NCBI GenBank assembly: GCA_920105625.2
Contig: OV050033.1
Coordinates: 19,364,001-19,428,000 of the forward strand
Source: Clusia tigrina
Taxonomy: Eukaryota; Arthropoda; Insecta; Diptera; Clusiidae
Direction: 5' to 3'
DNA length: 64,000 bases
Below are positions 12,191 through 23,858 of the stretch, one piece after another. The notes beneath the pieces were generated by a model. It was not told the DNA's origin. It did no database searches and worked only from the letters and a program-made list of their open reading frames with translations. The translations under genes and the position numbers were made by a program. How positions within the stretch are numbered: position 1 is the stretch's first letter; the number at the start of each line of letters is the position of its first letter.

Positions 12191-12740
12191 CGTTCTTCAT
12201 TTCAAAGTGAGGTGAGTGTAATGAGGAATTAATTAAAATATAAATTAAAATAGAATAAACCTTAACAAGATTTTGTACGCAAATTGTGAACGATGTTTTA
12301 AGAAAATGTGCAATTCTCTTTGAAGTTGGAATTCTGTTGATATTAAGTTAGATGTCTTTATTGGCGGAATAATCGTATTTTCATGTGAAACTCGTATTTT
12401 TATTTGGGATATTTTAACAGAGATTTATCTTAGAGGTTAGCAATGATGGGTGTAGAGAGTTTTTAAGTAATTTGTGAATTGCTATAGAATATATGAAGAA
12501 TTATCGCTAAATATTTTCGTTTATTAGGTGCATAATTCTAAGCTATTTTTAATTGGGACTTTGGGACGCAGTCACTTCCTTCAAAGGCCAGTTGAGAGCT
12601 TGAATGTTTTACCACTTCTTTTAGTAGCTAGGGTCATGCATGGCCTGTAATGTGCGTAATATTCAATATTGACTAACAAAGCGTTAATCGTTTCAGTATA
12701 AACCCAACAGAGACCTGAGATATGCCCACAAGAAATTATA

Positions 12741-12940
12741 CAGAGGTCTCAAATAACACGTTCATGCCAGTCAATTGCCATATTTGTTAATAAGGTCATC
12801 ATTGAATTGTTCCTTCAAAAGATTGACTTATTTGTTCATACAGAGGTCTCAAATAACACGTTCATGCCAGTCAATTGACATATTTGTTAATAAGGTCATC
12901 ATTGAATTGTTCCTTCAAAAGATTGACTTATTTGTTCATA
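12741..12940. repeat. 100-bp tandem duplication
   Basis: Bases 12741-12840 and 12841-12940 are direct repeats of exactly 100 bp with one visible difference (CAATTGCC versus CAATTGAC near position 38 of the unit). The near identity implies a recent event. The second half of each unit is itself one unit of the 48-bp minisatellite. Confidence 0.97.
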
Positions 12941-13034
12941 AGGTCATCATTTAATTGTTCTTCCAATAAATTGACATCCTTGTTCATAAGGCCATCATTT
13001 AATTGTTCCTTCAATAAATTGACAGTTTGTTGAG
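12892..13034. repeat. 48-bp minisatellite
   Basis: The landmark AAGGTCATCATT (or AAGGCCATCATT) starts at 12892, 12940 and 12988, giving a 48-bp period over three units. An extra unit at 12792 was created by the 100-bp duplication. Units share AATTGTTC and ATTGAC at fixed positions but differ at several bases, so this array is older than the 100-bp duplication. Confidence 0.9.
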
Positions 13035-14530
13035 ATCAAAGGTTGTCCCCATAAACCATTCTTGAGCTTCAGGAAGTGAGAGACCCTAATTCTTGCTTTT
13101 TACCGGACGCTTTTATTTATAAGGAATGAACTGCTTCAGTTCTAAACAAAAAGGGTCAATGATGCCATTAGCCCAGGATATACTAAAGAAAGCATTCTTC
13201 TAGATGTGAAGATATCTTTTGAATTGCTTAATGATTGCAGTCTCCATCGGAGCTCTTTTTATTTACATATACATTTAGCCATTAGTCAGCTTCGTAGTTA
13301 CCGAAAAAAGTTTGCTACACAAAAGTTAACTGAACACTAATTTAGGAAATACATTTGAGGAATTTATAAACATAGTTCCGGTGTCAATCCTTGTCTGATG
13401 AATGGAAAATTTGATTGATTTATCAGCAGATTCTTATAAAAATTTATCAACATTTTATTCACTGGTTTCATGAACCTTATTTCGTGACTTCCATACTTGT
13501 CCTTGGTTTAATCACTGTATTCAAAAGAACCGTACAAAATGAAGAATCCTTTGAAGATTTGTGCGCTTCTTCGAATAAATGCATGAGTCCAAATACGAAC
13601 ATACTCGTATATGTATATTTCAATATCTATTCACACTTTAGTTACTGGAATGTTTTAGAAACCCTAGGACATTTTAGTGTCTATACCAGTAATCCGCAGA
13701 ACCTCACAAATGAAAGCGTATCGGATTTATATCATAATAATTTAAATCACCAAATTATGAAATGAAAAGTCCAGCTAACTATCTTACTATACAAGTTGAA
13801 ACACAGTTTCATGGGTTCAACACGTCTTCTGGAAACTTTCTTTTGGAGCTCTTCCAACTCCTGTGGTAATAAAATTGAGTGAAACTTAAAATGCATACAG
13901 CGTGAATTTTTCTCACCCCAAATCCCAACTTTAGCTTATTCACGCATCCAATGAGGTGAAAATGGGCCTCATTATTGCATATTATTTAGACTCGATTCTG
14001 ACATTAATTCTGCCAAAATACCATCTGCAGAAGTTGTCATTTGTGTAGAACGATTACACGCCTATGAGTGTTATGCATTGGACTGTTTGTTAAAGTTCAG
14101 TGTTGGGAATGAAACTTCCACTTGATGAGGTGACAAATGACAAGAAATAGTCCTCAAATTCATTCGCCTGTTTCTTTATTTCTGGTCCGAAGTTCATTTA
14201 GCTCTAAACGTTCTATTAGTCGGACTACTTGTTCTACTGTCCTTTGCCATAGTATCCTAAGTAACAGGTTAATCTAAAGTGCTTTGATAAATTTACGATA
14301 TTAAGTCCCACCTTAAATAATTGGACCAAAGCAGCCACAAATCGAAAGAACCCTTATCATTTTGCCACCTTTAAATAAGTCCAATTATAAAATTTCATAT
14401 TTTTGTCTTCATCTTTATCGCTCTTGCTACAGTTAAGGAAGAGAAACTGTGAAAAATTAGCACAGCTCTTGGGTCCAACTCTCCACCCTTCTGCGAAATG
14501 TAATTAACAACTTACCCATTATTAAATTTT

Positions 14531-16080
14531 AATTATGTTATTATATTTAATATCATGTCATAATCAATGGAGAGCCTCCTTGCAGTGAGGTGTAAACGAA
14601 AAACATGTCGTCGGAAAGGATACTTCAAACACAAAATCACATCCTTCCCCCGACCACATATGCAAATGTAAACAATGCTGTTTGCGCAACATGTTGTAAA
14701 CTTATCTCTCGTCTGTGCATAAGCGAGTGCGTGGTGTGTGTGTTCGTCGGTGTGTGAGTACCAGCGGCTGTGTGCGTGTGTGTAGGTGTAATGCCAGTTA
14801 AAATATTTGCGAATATCCCCAAGCGGCACAACTTAAAGTAAACAAAAAAGAGCGGCGCTAAAGCATTTTGTTAATTATCAGCGTGCGCATAGAGTGCTCA
14901 ACGGAAAAGTTTCATTAATAATTTAAAATGATGCGCGCATTCCAGAGCCTACGTTCGCAGCACAGTGTGCGTGTGTACGTGAATTTGCTCTAATTTCATA
15001 GTAAAAAGTTGGCGAGGAAAGTTTGTAAGAAGTTTCGCTACAAATTTCGCACTCTTCTTGTCAAACTTGCATAGCCATAAAACACACACACACATACACA
15101 GAAATACACTTCCACAGCTCTTTTTCACGCCAACCGCCTCTTCAGGCGGTTGCAGCGTTTAATTTTTCACGCACAGCCCTCAAAAATCGCACTGAGCGCG
15201 AGATTTTTAATTGAATTCAATTGCCAGCCTGAGTGGAGATTTCCGCTTCCCACTTACCACAAAGCGGATTTGCCGGCGCATCTGCTTCTATTCTGGCCAC
15301 GCTGGAGTAGTGGCTACATAACTGGCACACAGAAACTTTCCCAATCCGCGAAGTGTGCGGCAGTGCGAGGCAATTGCATTCGCTTCACTGTGCATCAGGA
15401 TAACACTGCCTGGTGCACTGAAGGTGCCAGGAGACAGGAGATATGGAAAATTTCCGGTTTGCATGAACGTGAGTAATACGCACAAATCTCACACACACAA
15501 ATGCAGACACCTCTGAATTGTTGAGTGAGAGAGGCACACACTTTCAACCATGGTTACAGCTGCTGCCAGTTGTGTGTCCGACCTTCCGCGCACCCTGTTT
15601 ACATGTGAAATATTTCGGTGAAATATTTTGCTTACACTTAAGCGCGTATGCACGACTATTTGCGACTTTATAGGCGCGTGCTGATGCGTGCGTGTGTGTG
15701 GGATTCTGTTTACATGTTCGGGTTATGAGCAGAATTTGCGTGATTTGTTAGCCTGGAACGTGCTGTGAAATGTGCCGCTTTGTTCTGTACTGTAGCAGCA
15801 TAGACCAAATGTTTGTCACAGAGCTTTTTCGTGTATTTTCTTAAGTATTGTGTTTTCTTTGAAATTAGCCAAGCTATTAGACCACCCACAGCTGAGCTTA
15901 TCTGGCTCAAATTTGTTGCAATCCAAGTTATCTTGTCTTGATGGTCGTTTCTCTTCTTTTAAGCTCTGCCGTTGCATGCTAATTAAGGACGGAATTTGCT
16001 GCTGTTTGAAAAGAGCACTGATAAACATTTTTCTAAGGACTTGTGCAGGATTTTGTGTTGAACCCGTTGAAACTGGCTCA
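14531..16080. other. Non-coding unique DNA, texture A
   Basis: No convincing gene. It contains TG- and CA-rich patches and a 9-bp GC-rich hairpin (listed). A 108-codon plus-strand open frame (15150-15476) is more GC-rich than its surroundings and its last codons run into GTGAGT at 15468-15473, which could be a splice donor. I recognise no protein domain in it, and an overlapping antisense frame exists. I rate the exon idea as weak. Confidence 0.5.
15131..15152. repeat. Perfect 9-bp GC-rich hairpin
   Basis: CAACCGCCT at 15131-15139 pairs exactly with AGGCGGTTG at 15144-15152 across the tetraloop CTTC. No T-run follows, and the organism is eukaryotic, so it is not a bacterial terminator. Confidence 0.85.
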
Positions 16081-17390
16081 TTGTAACTTGTTCCATAAGA
16101 GTCGTAATCTGGGATGTCAAGTACCCTTTATGTGTGGTATTCGTGGTGTGTAGTCATGATGGAGGGCCTGGCAGCCAGTACTCCATTTGCTTTAGTTATA
16201 TTATATATTATTATATTATTATATAAATAGTAATAAATAAATAAATAGCTGTGTACTGAAGACTGATATCCATGCTTAGATTTTCCTAGCTAAAGTCAGA
16301 CAACACCCTTATGGCCCTCGAGGATCTTAGGAACTAATTATTTATTAAAGTCATGGATCAGCAAAGATATTTAACTAGAGTTATATATGATTTTAAGGAC
16401 ATGTTTATTCTATATTTGAGATCTCTGATTGTGACTCCATTTGATTTGTTATTTGTAATACCAGCATAGTAGATGGCTTACAGCTCATTTGTCCTTCCTA
16501 GATTTAAAGCGATCACAGCTCTCGTGATACAGAACAGCGGATCAGTCCGTTCCAATTCCAAATGGTTGGAAATCCATCTGGGAGAAAACAATGTAGGGAC
16601 AGACAAGTCACATATACACATTCTGTATTTGCAATGTTGGCAGGTATAAAAGTAAACTGTTATTATTTCTAATGTCCATTTAATGAGCAATTATAGAGTT
16701 TGGTATACTGATGGAGAGGAATTTCTTATTTGTATGATGGTAAACATTTTGTGGAGATTCCTACTCTAGGCCAGAAGTCTGAATAAACTTCATATACGAG
16801 TACAAGTCCGAAAATATAAAGTGAAATTATGCAGTTAGTGCAACATTGAGGCAGCTCTTCTTTATTATAAAGGAAAAGCCAACATGAAACATTTCCAATG
16901 CAAAGCTTTGGTGTGAAATATCAAACAAGCATGAGCTAAGCGATGGTCAGATCTTTTATATGTTAATTGTTGGGCACATAAATCTGTGAGCTGGACACCG
17001 AAAATTCTACTTAATTTGAGGTAACGTTTTTAAGTCTCATCGTTACACAGTTTCAGCGATTTGGTCTACTCTGAGTAATGTTTTTAAAACGATATCCTAA
17101 CAGCTTCGATTTCTTTAGCTATTGTAATCCTTTAAATACTGCAAATCCGCTTAAATGAGCTGTTCTCATCTAGTTAACTAGTCTGAATATTTCTCCATTT
17201 ATTGTTGCCCAATCTAAACTACACCAATAAGAGGAAATTTGTTTCAATATTCTTTAAGTTTAAGGATCTTCCTTTAACAAATACTCCTTTTGTCTTATTT
17301 GCAAGAATTTTTGCTAAAGCTCCGACCACTTAAATTAAATAACTCCAGCATAATGGCATGTAATCTGCTACATTCGGTGCCATACAGTTT
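16081..17390. other. AT-rich insert sequence, texture B
   Basis: No gene recognised. It has a TAT/AAT-rich low-complexity tract at about 16197-16250 and one TACGAGTA octamer at 16795-16802. A 70-codon minus frame (16478-16690) has no recognised motif. Confidence 0.45.
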
Positions 17391-18720
17391 TCACTCAACG
17401 AGCAAGGGGCGAGCCATTAGACCCTCTACGAAGCAAGCATAAACTGAAATGTGCACAAAATGGAAACAAAATCTTTCATCCACATCAACATATCAAAGGC
17501 TACACATGCACACATAATTCATGACAGTGTGGCGTAGAGCAAAATTTATTACAAATATCCGTGAGCATATTAGCCTGAGCTCTGACCAGTTGGGCTGCAT
17601 GAGTGGACGGAAACCGGTCAAAGAATACAAGACTCACTTGTACAATTTCACGAAGCAAATACATGAAATGTGAGCGGGAACCATACTGGAAAAATAGGAA
17701 AAACCAACAAAATACTGACAGAGGCGAATGGAAGCAACTGCGTTGTCGCCCACTCCAGCCCACACAAAGCAATATACTTGCATGTGGTGGACAAGCGCCG
17801 GAAATGGTTGAGAGTTGCTGAAATAAAGACAGACAAAATTCCGAAGAGATCAATTTTAAAATTGCATTTCACGCTATTACATTTTTAATTTTTTCTCTAT
17901 TTATTTTTGTATTTTTTCCACTCCTTCGCCGCTCGCTGCAAGTATTTCATTACAGCGCACAAAGTGCGGAAAGCGTGGAAAGTTCTTTCGTATTTACCAT
18001 CCGCACATAAGTTTTTACTGCTCGCTGTAATAGCAGCGCAGGCACATGCGAGTTGCATGCGGCGCGGCGGCTGGGGTTGATGAAGCAAGAAGCAGCAAAT
18101 TAAAATCTTGAACTCGGTCGCTGGGGCTGAGCTGGCGCTGAGCTGAGCTGAGTAGGTCTCGTCTGGATTGGATTGGGTAGGTCGGCGGTCATCTTCATTG
18201 AATTCAATTTGCGCACATTTTAAGCGTCATTATCATAGATTGGGGCGACTGCGTTTAATGGCACCGCTGAATAACGAGCGGTCATAAAAATAATGAATAT
18301 TGTATGGCGTAGAAGCTGCATGGAATTGCTGGAGAGATGATCGTCATAGTCGTAAACTATCACACACTACAACTTTAATTGCAGCGGGCTGTCGCATGAA
18401 ATTAAAAATCCATCCCAGCCGTGAAAGAAGAGCGGTTGTCAGCGATGATGGGAGCGATGTTAAGGAAATTGTGGGAAGCATACGAAAGTCAGAGCTGTCA
18501 TTTTCATACAATTTTTCGGTTTTAGAGCTTGACACTTTCGAATGGCCTGCTAGGGGGCTGATATATATAGCGCCAAGTCGCCAGGATTCCCTGAATCACA
18601 TGGCAGCTCATAATGATATTAACAGCACCACACTTTATGTGGAATTGTATCATTTATCAATGACACAACAAACCACATATCGTCTGGAATGTGTGCCCTC
18701 AATGTCACTGTAACAGAGCT
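17391..18720. other. Non-coding unique DNA, texture A
   Basis: No convincing gene. A GCTGA/GAGCT-rich patch lies at about 18124-18153. A 137-codon plus-strand open frame (18300-18713) and overlapping frames at 17500-17888 on both strands show no domain and no splice context. I treat them as chance. Confidence 0.5.
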
Positions 18721-19870
18721 CTCATCAGGAACGACAGTTATCTAGAATATTACACAGGACTTATTATAAATAATGTTGGGCATTTGTACTGGTACCAATG
18801 ATATGCCATCGGCAGAATTCATCTTATAGGCGCTAAGGAAGACATGGCTACTTGAATATCAACAATAAGTTATACTGCACCTGATTTGCCGTACCTATCA
18901 TATTTCATTAGCAGTGCTAGACGACACCCAGATAGATGCAACTTTAGCTGTAGTTCTATATCAGTGGTTTTAATTTACCAAGCAAATAAAGGATATTCAA
19001 GAGAACCAAGTCAGCTATTTTCGCTTGGATTAATGTATTGTTAAAGTTGGCTATCATCCGTAATCAAAGTTGTTAATCGGTTAAAGGATACATCAGCATA
19101 GAATCAAATGAAAAACCTGGCTTTTTGGCTAATCAAAAGTATACTTGGAACATCTTTGTTCAGAAAATATTATTGCATCTTCAGAGAAATGATGCGGAAC
19201 CTAATCCTGAAAGGGATCCCATAAATAATAAAGAAATTTAAATCAGTAAACGAAACTTAGATGATGTGTAATTTAAATGGGGGTGATCTGGAGTAAGATA
19301 GTTATCAGTTATGATAGGAGATACTTACAGTCTGAAGCAAACTTGAGATTATTCACTCAGATGAATCTCTTTCTATAGACTACCATAAATGGACTGAAGT
19401 ACAATACAAGTGAAACCTTCAGTGCATGCCTGTAGCAATGATAGAAAGAAAGGACTAATGAATTCATATAATACCCTCCAATGAAAGGATGTTCCAGAAA
19501 GTCAATAAAAATACTCTCCAATGCATCCCAATAGTGATTCCGATGTCTGTATGGAAAAGGAGAACAGACTAATTTTTCGACTCATTCCAGCATCTTTGCA
19601 GCTGTGTTCACTCTACTCTAAACCACCTCCTCCTTTTTTAAGGCGTTCGTAAAGCATCTTCTATTCATTGAGGATCATAGTAGTCAACTCACACAGTCCC
19701 TACGGCCATATACGCATACACTTTGGTAGCTGCTGATAGTGAAGTTAGACTGACTGTCACAGAGCTGAACGAACAATTTTAATTAAAATGACGTCAAGTA
19801 AGAAGAAAAAGAAAGCAGGAAACAAGGAAGTGAAAAAATTTAATAATCATGCAGGAAGAAAAAATGATGC
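18721..19870. other. AT-rich insert sequence, texture B
   Basis: No recognised transposon domain or gene. It ends near a short lysine-rich open frame at 19788-19892 (listed). Confidence 0.4.
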
Positions 19871-19892
19871 TATAAATGATAACTACAAATGA
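19788..19892 (+). CDS. Possible 34-residue lysine-rich small ORF
   Basis: ATG at 19788-19790 opens a 34-codon frame ending in TGA at 19890-19892. The N-terminus reads MTSSKKKKKAGNKEVKK, so it is very basic. It has no known domain. Poly-lysine codons arise easily in A-rich DNA and no promoter or poly(A) signal supports it. It is kept only because it is too short for usual gene finders and has an A at -3 relative to the ATG, as fly start sites often do. Confidence 0.1.
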   Translation: MTSSKKKKKAGNKEVKKFNNHAGRKNDAINDNYK

Positions 19893-20450
19893 GCGCGTTC
19901 CAGCAAAGCAGACTGCGACGCAAGACGCAATTCTGTGCGCCAGCAACAAAGTAGTAAATTAAAATGAAATTGGAAAAAAAAACTTCTTAAATGCAGGAAA
20001 TTCCCCAGCTGCGAATGCGCGTAGTACAAGCAAAGTTTCTGGTTATTGGATAAAAAATTCGAACGCGTGACACTCCGAACATAGTTGCAATGATTTGCAG
20101 GATATCCCATTTGGATAGATTCTGCTACGTCTGCGTCTTCCTCGTTTCGGTTTCAGTTTCCTCTTCATAAACTTCTGACGGAGTTATAATTTGCTCCTTC
20201 TGTACGTTTTGTTCGGCACTACTTGCTACGATAACAATTTCCAATATTGTTCTGCTGCAATTTTCATGAGCTGCACGTGATCTCATCAAAACGCAGCTGC
20301 AATTGACGGTGTCCAACGGGCAGTGTGGCAGGATACTCGTAATTGGCGAGTTGAGTTTTGATTGAACGGTTTGCTTTGAGTACGCGTATGTGGCCGGTAT
20401 GGGCAACAGAGGTGAGCAAATGAGGGATTAATGAGACAGTTGAGAGACGA
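19871..20450. other. Non-coding unique DNA, texture A
   Basis: No gene. Moderately GC-rich unique sequence. A 93-codon minus-strand frame (20125-20406) ends in a Glu/Thr/Arg-rich stretch from a low-complexity patch and is not credible. One TACTCGTA octamer lies at 20334-20341. Confidence 0.45.
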
Positions 20451-22190
20451 TTTATTGCAGCAATTAATTGCGAGCTAGATTTTGCTTTTAAAAGTAATTA
20501 AGTCAATAGTTCACTCTTATGGAGTTCTTTGTGAGTAATGATTACGGAAGTGCAGAGGAAATTAAAGCTATGTTAGTGGTAAAATATACAGAATCTACCT
20601 TAATGCATAGTGAGGATAACAGTCGAATTATTAGACGATTCAGTGTTTTTGTATGGACTGCAGTATGTGAGTCTTTGTTTAATACAACAGAGCTTTGGGA
20701 GGTATAATTTTTTGGTTTAAGGAATATGTAGAAATAACTCACAATTCTTCTTGGGTGGTGGTTTAACTGTGTTTTTGTTGTGTACTGTATTTAACAACTC
20801 TGGAAATTTTGAGGAGGTTTGCTCTCAGTACTAATCTAATAATAATTCTAACTCTGAATGAACTGCCAAGTTGGCTAGTATGCAGTTCGGACACGATTTT
20901 TCTGATATATAAAGTTAAGCGTGTTTTTGGAGAGGACCATCTGAGTTTGGGACAGGTCATTATAGAAGGTCTCCTTCTTTTAATTCATTTCTGAATACTG
21001 TTTTTATAGAACTCCTTTAATAACAACAGCGTCAAACCAGAATTTCCATGTTCATTTCCTCAGCAAGTTATGAGCGTTCATATTTCCACCCAAGGGAATA
21101 GAGTGATATCATTGGCTCCCTACTAAGGAATATTTCATATCATTTCTACGTAAATTGATATTCAATTACATGTTGAATAATGTTGAAGCTTGAGCTATGT
21201 ATCAAAATATTATAGAAAAATAATCCGGCAATAAGTAAAGCTATCAAAATCCATGAAGCAATGAAAAAAAACCGCAAATGTGACACAAAAAAAAAATTAT
21301 ATTGATAAAATCCCAGCAGTCATCGGGCTTACACAAAAAAATCGTGACATGAGTCTACAAACAAAAAGAGGAAAAAAATCTTACCATATCGTTCCCGCAG
21401 CTTGACAGATTGAACGAAATAATTTAATAAACGTTTCAAAATTTGTAAAAGCCCATATTAAAGGGAACATTTAAGTGCTGACAGCCCGCGAGGTTGGGTT
21501 TGCCAAACAGCTCCAACATAAAAAGACTGATGGGGAAGTGTGGTGAGACAGGGGCAGAGAGAGAGGGGGAGGAAGGGAGAGCTGAAATTAATGAAATTGG
21601 ATTTATGTAAACTGAGCCCATGCAAATCCAAATGAAAGTTGACAAATTTGTGGAATTACTGATTCCGTATATTAGATCAAAGGGAATGATGATTGGCAGA
21701 CATTGGCACAAGAGTATTTACACCTGACTGTCCTAGTCTGACTTTAATAGGCTTATTTAAATATGCATTAAATTATTGCATGGATAAACATATCAAGCTT
21801 GTATCACTGAATTTTGTTTTATTAAACTATTTATTCATGTTTCTGGTGACACTTCTTTTCATTCAATAATCGTACAATATTTTCTGTTGTATGTTTTCTC
21901 ATCATGTACTAGCTTCTTCAGTAAAACAAGGACGTATTTTGAACTGAAAGGGTTACGGTAGGTTTGAGACCCTATATATTCATTATAATATATACTCATT
22001 ATCTTATCTCTTCCTATCACTATATGCTAACTGAGAGCAAAAGGACTTACTTAACTGACATTTTATATGCAATCGATATTGAATACCTAGATGAGTACTC
22101 GTAATGCGAACTCCACTAACAACTGAAATTGTTTTATATTGACTCCGCTTACTTTAACTTCTATGATCCACACAGGAATTACGAATTGAA
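20451..22190. other. Mostly texture B with a purine-rich patch
   Basis: No gene. Mainly plain AT-rich unique sequence. A GA/GGGA-rich purine run lies at about 21550-21580 inside a short texture A-like stretch (about 21350-21740). A TACTCGTA octamer lies at 22096-22103. Confidence 0.4.
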
Positions 22191-22890
22191 ATTTCACATA
22201 TCTTCAATTGGTATACGCGTACAGTTGTCCCACAAAACTTTTGCCAGCTTCAAGAAAACCCCACTGAACGTACTCAGATACCCGCACCAGAAGCACCCTG
22301 ATTGAAGGGCACTTGCAAGTGCTAACAAACAAAGTGCAGAACCAACCATGTTGACTTGCCTTTTGCATATACGAGAACTCGCGCAGAACTAGCGCAAAAG
22401 TACTCTCGCCATGCTATGCCAACTATTTCCGACAAGATACGCAAATGTCTGTAGTTTATGAACTTTGCTGTACAGATGCCGTTAGAATTACGTGTGGGTA
22501 GTGGGCTATTCCCCTCCCATCGCTTCAATGATTGTACTTAAGAAGTCGCCCAGCAAAAACTTCATTTCCCAATTCTAATTTCTACCAAATTTGTGCAAAG
22601 CCATTGCGCCAATTGTTGCTGCAAAACTTTCTCAGTGCAATCTCCAGCGAAACTTATTCCCTTAACTAATAACTAACAGTCAGGTACGAGTATGGCATGG
22701 ATATGCCTGCGTGCACGCACACTACAAACGGCATTGTAATAAATTTAAATAAGTACATTGCGCGCTTTGTAAAAATGTTAATTTAAATGCGTTCAACTGG
22801 TTTGTTCATTTCAGGCAAACAACGCACTGAGCAAGAATGATAAATAATATTTTATCATTCTTGGCACTGGGTGTGTCTTTTCTGGTATAT
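22191..22890. other. Non-coding unique DNA, texture A
   Basis: No gene. It holds a perfect 13-bp hairpin at 22832-22863 (listed) and a TACGAGTA octamer at 22685-22692. Confidence 0.45.
22832..22863. repeat. Perfect 13-bp AT-rich hairpin
   Basis: CAAGAATGATAAA at 22832-22844 pairs exactly with TTTATCATTCTTG at 22851-22863 across a 6-base loop TAATAT. It is too short for a typical miRNA precursor. It could be a cruciform, or the ends of a very small inverted element. Confidence 0.93.
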
Positions 22891-23541
22891 TAAAAGAAAT
22901 GTCCTCGCATGAAATACAATTTGTCTAAAATGCAGTTTCATATAATGGAAATGCTTCCGAGTGAGTAGCAGCATGACTCGCATTGGGTTTGACTGCGTAA
23001 GTCTAACGATCTCGTAGTATTCCATTGAAATTTATCCTTGCTAAGACGAGAGTCAAATAAATCAAAACATATACAATTAATTAAGGAACACCTAAAGGCG
23101 AAAACCCATTTGAGGTACCTTTGTTGTATCAACGCCTGTGTATCCTGGATGTAGGTGGAGCGGCCCTTGGGAGAATTATTTATAATCGCTTCTCCGAAGT
23201 TAAATACAAAGTGATGTAAGTCCAGAATTTTCCACTTTAAATACAGTGAGCAATAAAATATATGTTTGTACATAAGCTTAAAGGACGCTTTAAGTACTAG
23301 GACATCACAAAGATAGTGATACTGTGGTGAGGCCACTGCTATGGGATGTAAAACACTTTGAAATACTAACAACCGTCCAGCGGAAAGCTGTAGGTAACAT
23401 ATCTAAGGTAGGTGACAGAGCCATAGAAGAACTAGCTTAGAAAATGTAATAATAATAATAATGAGGCTCTTCAAATTGTTAAGCCTCAGTTGCAGATAGT
23501 GAGGCTATAGTGAGATATTTTAAATAATCCTCGATTTCAAA

Positions 23542-23858
23542 AACGGGTATTTAGTGTCAAGGAAATCAAGCAAATTAATTATTCTATCAGGACATGCTTT
23601 CTGCAATAAGACTCTGAACAAACTAAGAGGAATTGAAGATGGAAACTGGACATGCTTTCTTCAATAAGAGTCTGATCAAACTAAGAGGAATTGAAGTCGG
23701 AAACTGTGTAGTTTGCCCATGCCCTGATGAGTCAGAATATAACATATTTCATTGCACTAAAGTCAATACTCTAAGAAATTCTTTCCCTGAACTTCTTCAA
23801 TGTAATTCTCTAAAAACTCTCCTTCAAAATATTCCCAGACTTTCTAGAGAAAATTGAT
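23542..23858 (+). pseudogene. Non-LTR retrotransposon RT C-terminus (relic)
   Basis: Just before the internal duplication one frame reads LIILSGHAFCNKTLNKLRG. After it, the frame at 23633-23857 reads TGHAFFNKSLIKLRG and then GNCVVCPCPDESEYNIFHC with a following Arg. This matches the pattern xSGH...F..yL...G....CxxC....(D/E)xxxHxxfxC....R. That pattern lies at the very C-terminus of many insect non-LTR retrotransposon polyproteins (R1/Jockey-like groups), a Cys/His cluster after the RT and RNase H domains. The His of the cluster is kept in FHC. The frame ends at TGA (23856-23858). No RT core is upstream, which fits a 5'-truncated copy. The clade is not resolved. Confidence 0.65.
23590..23705. 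repeat. 58-bp tandem duplication inside the relic
   Basis: Bases 23590-23647 and 23648-23705 are direct repeats at an exact 58-bp period, beginning GGACATGCTTTCT and ending GGAAACT, with only a few differences. Because 58 is not a multiple of 3 the duplication shifts the frame. It therefore arose after the element died, or it killed it. Confidence 0.95.

Larger units (their letters stand above)
12191..14530. other. AT-rich insert sequence, texture B
   Basis: No gene recognised. Apart from the nested duplication at 12741-13034 (listed) it is plain unique sequence. An open frame of 116 codons (13415-13765, plus) has no recognised domain, and its composition simply follows the AT-rich DNA. It contains one TACTCGTA octamer at 13602-13609. 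Confidence 0.45.

Noticed and set aside
15131..15152. GC-rich hairpin as a Rho-independent terminator
   Set aside because: No following T-run, and the window is from an animal genome.
22832..22863. Pre-miRNA
   Set aside because: The stem is only 13 bp and pairing does not extend outward. miRNA precursors need about 22 or more paired bases.
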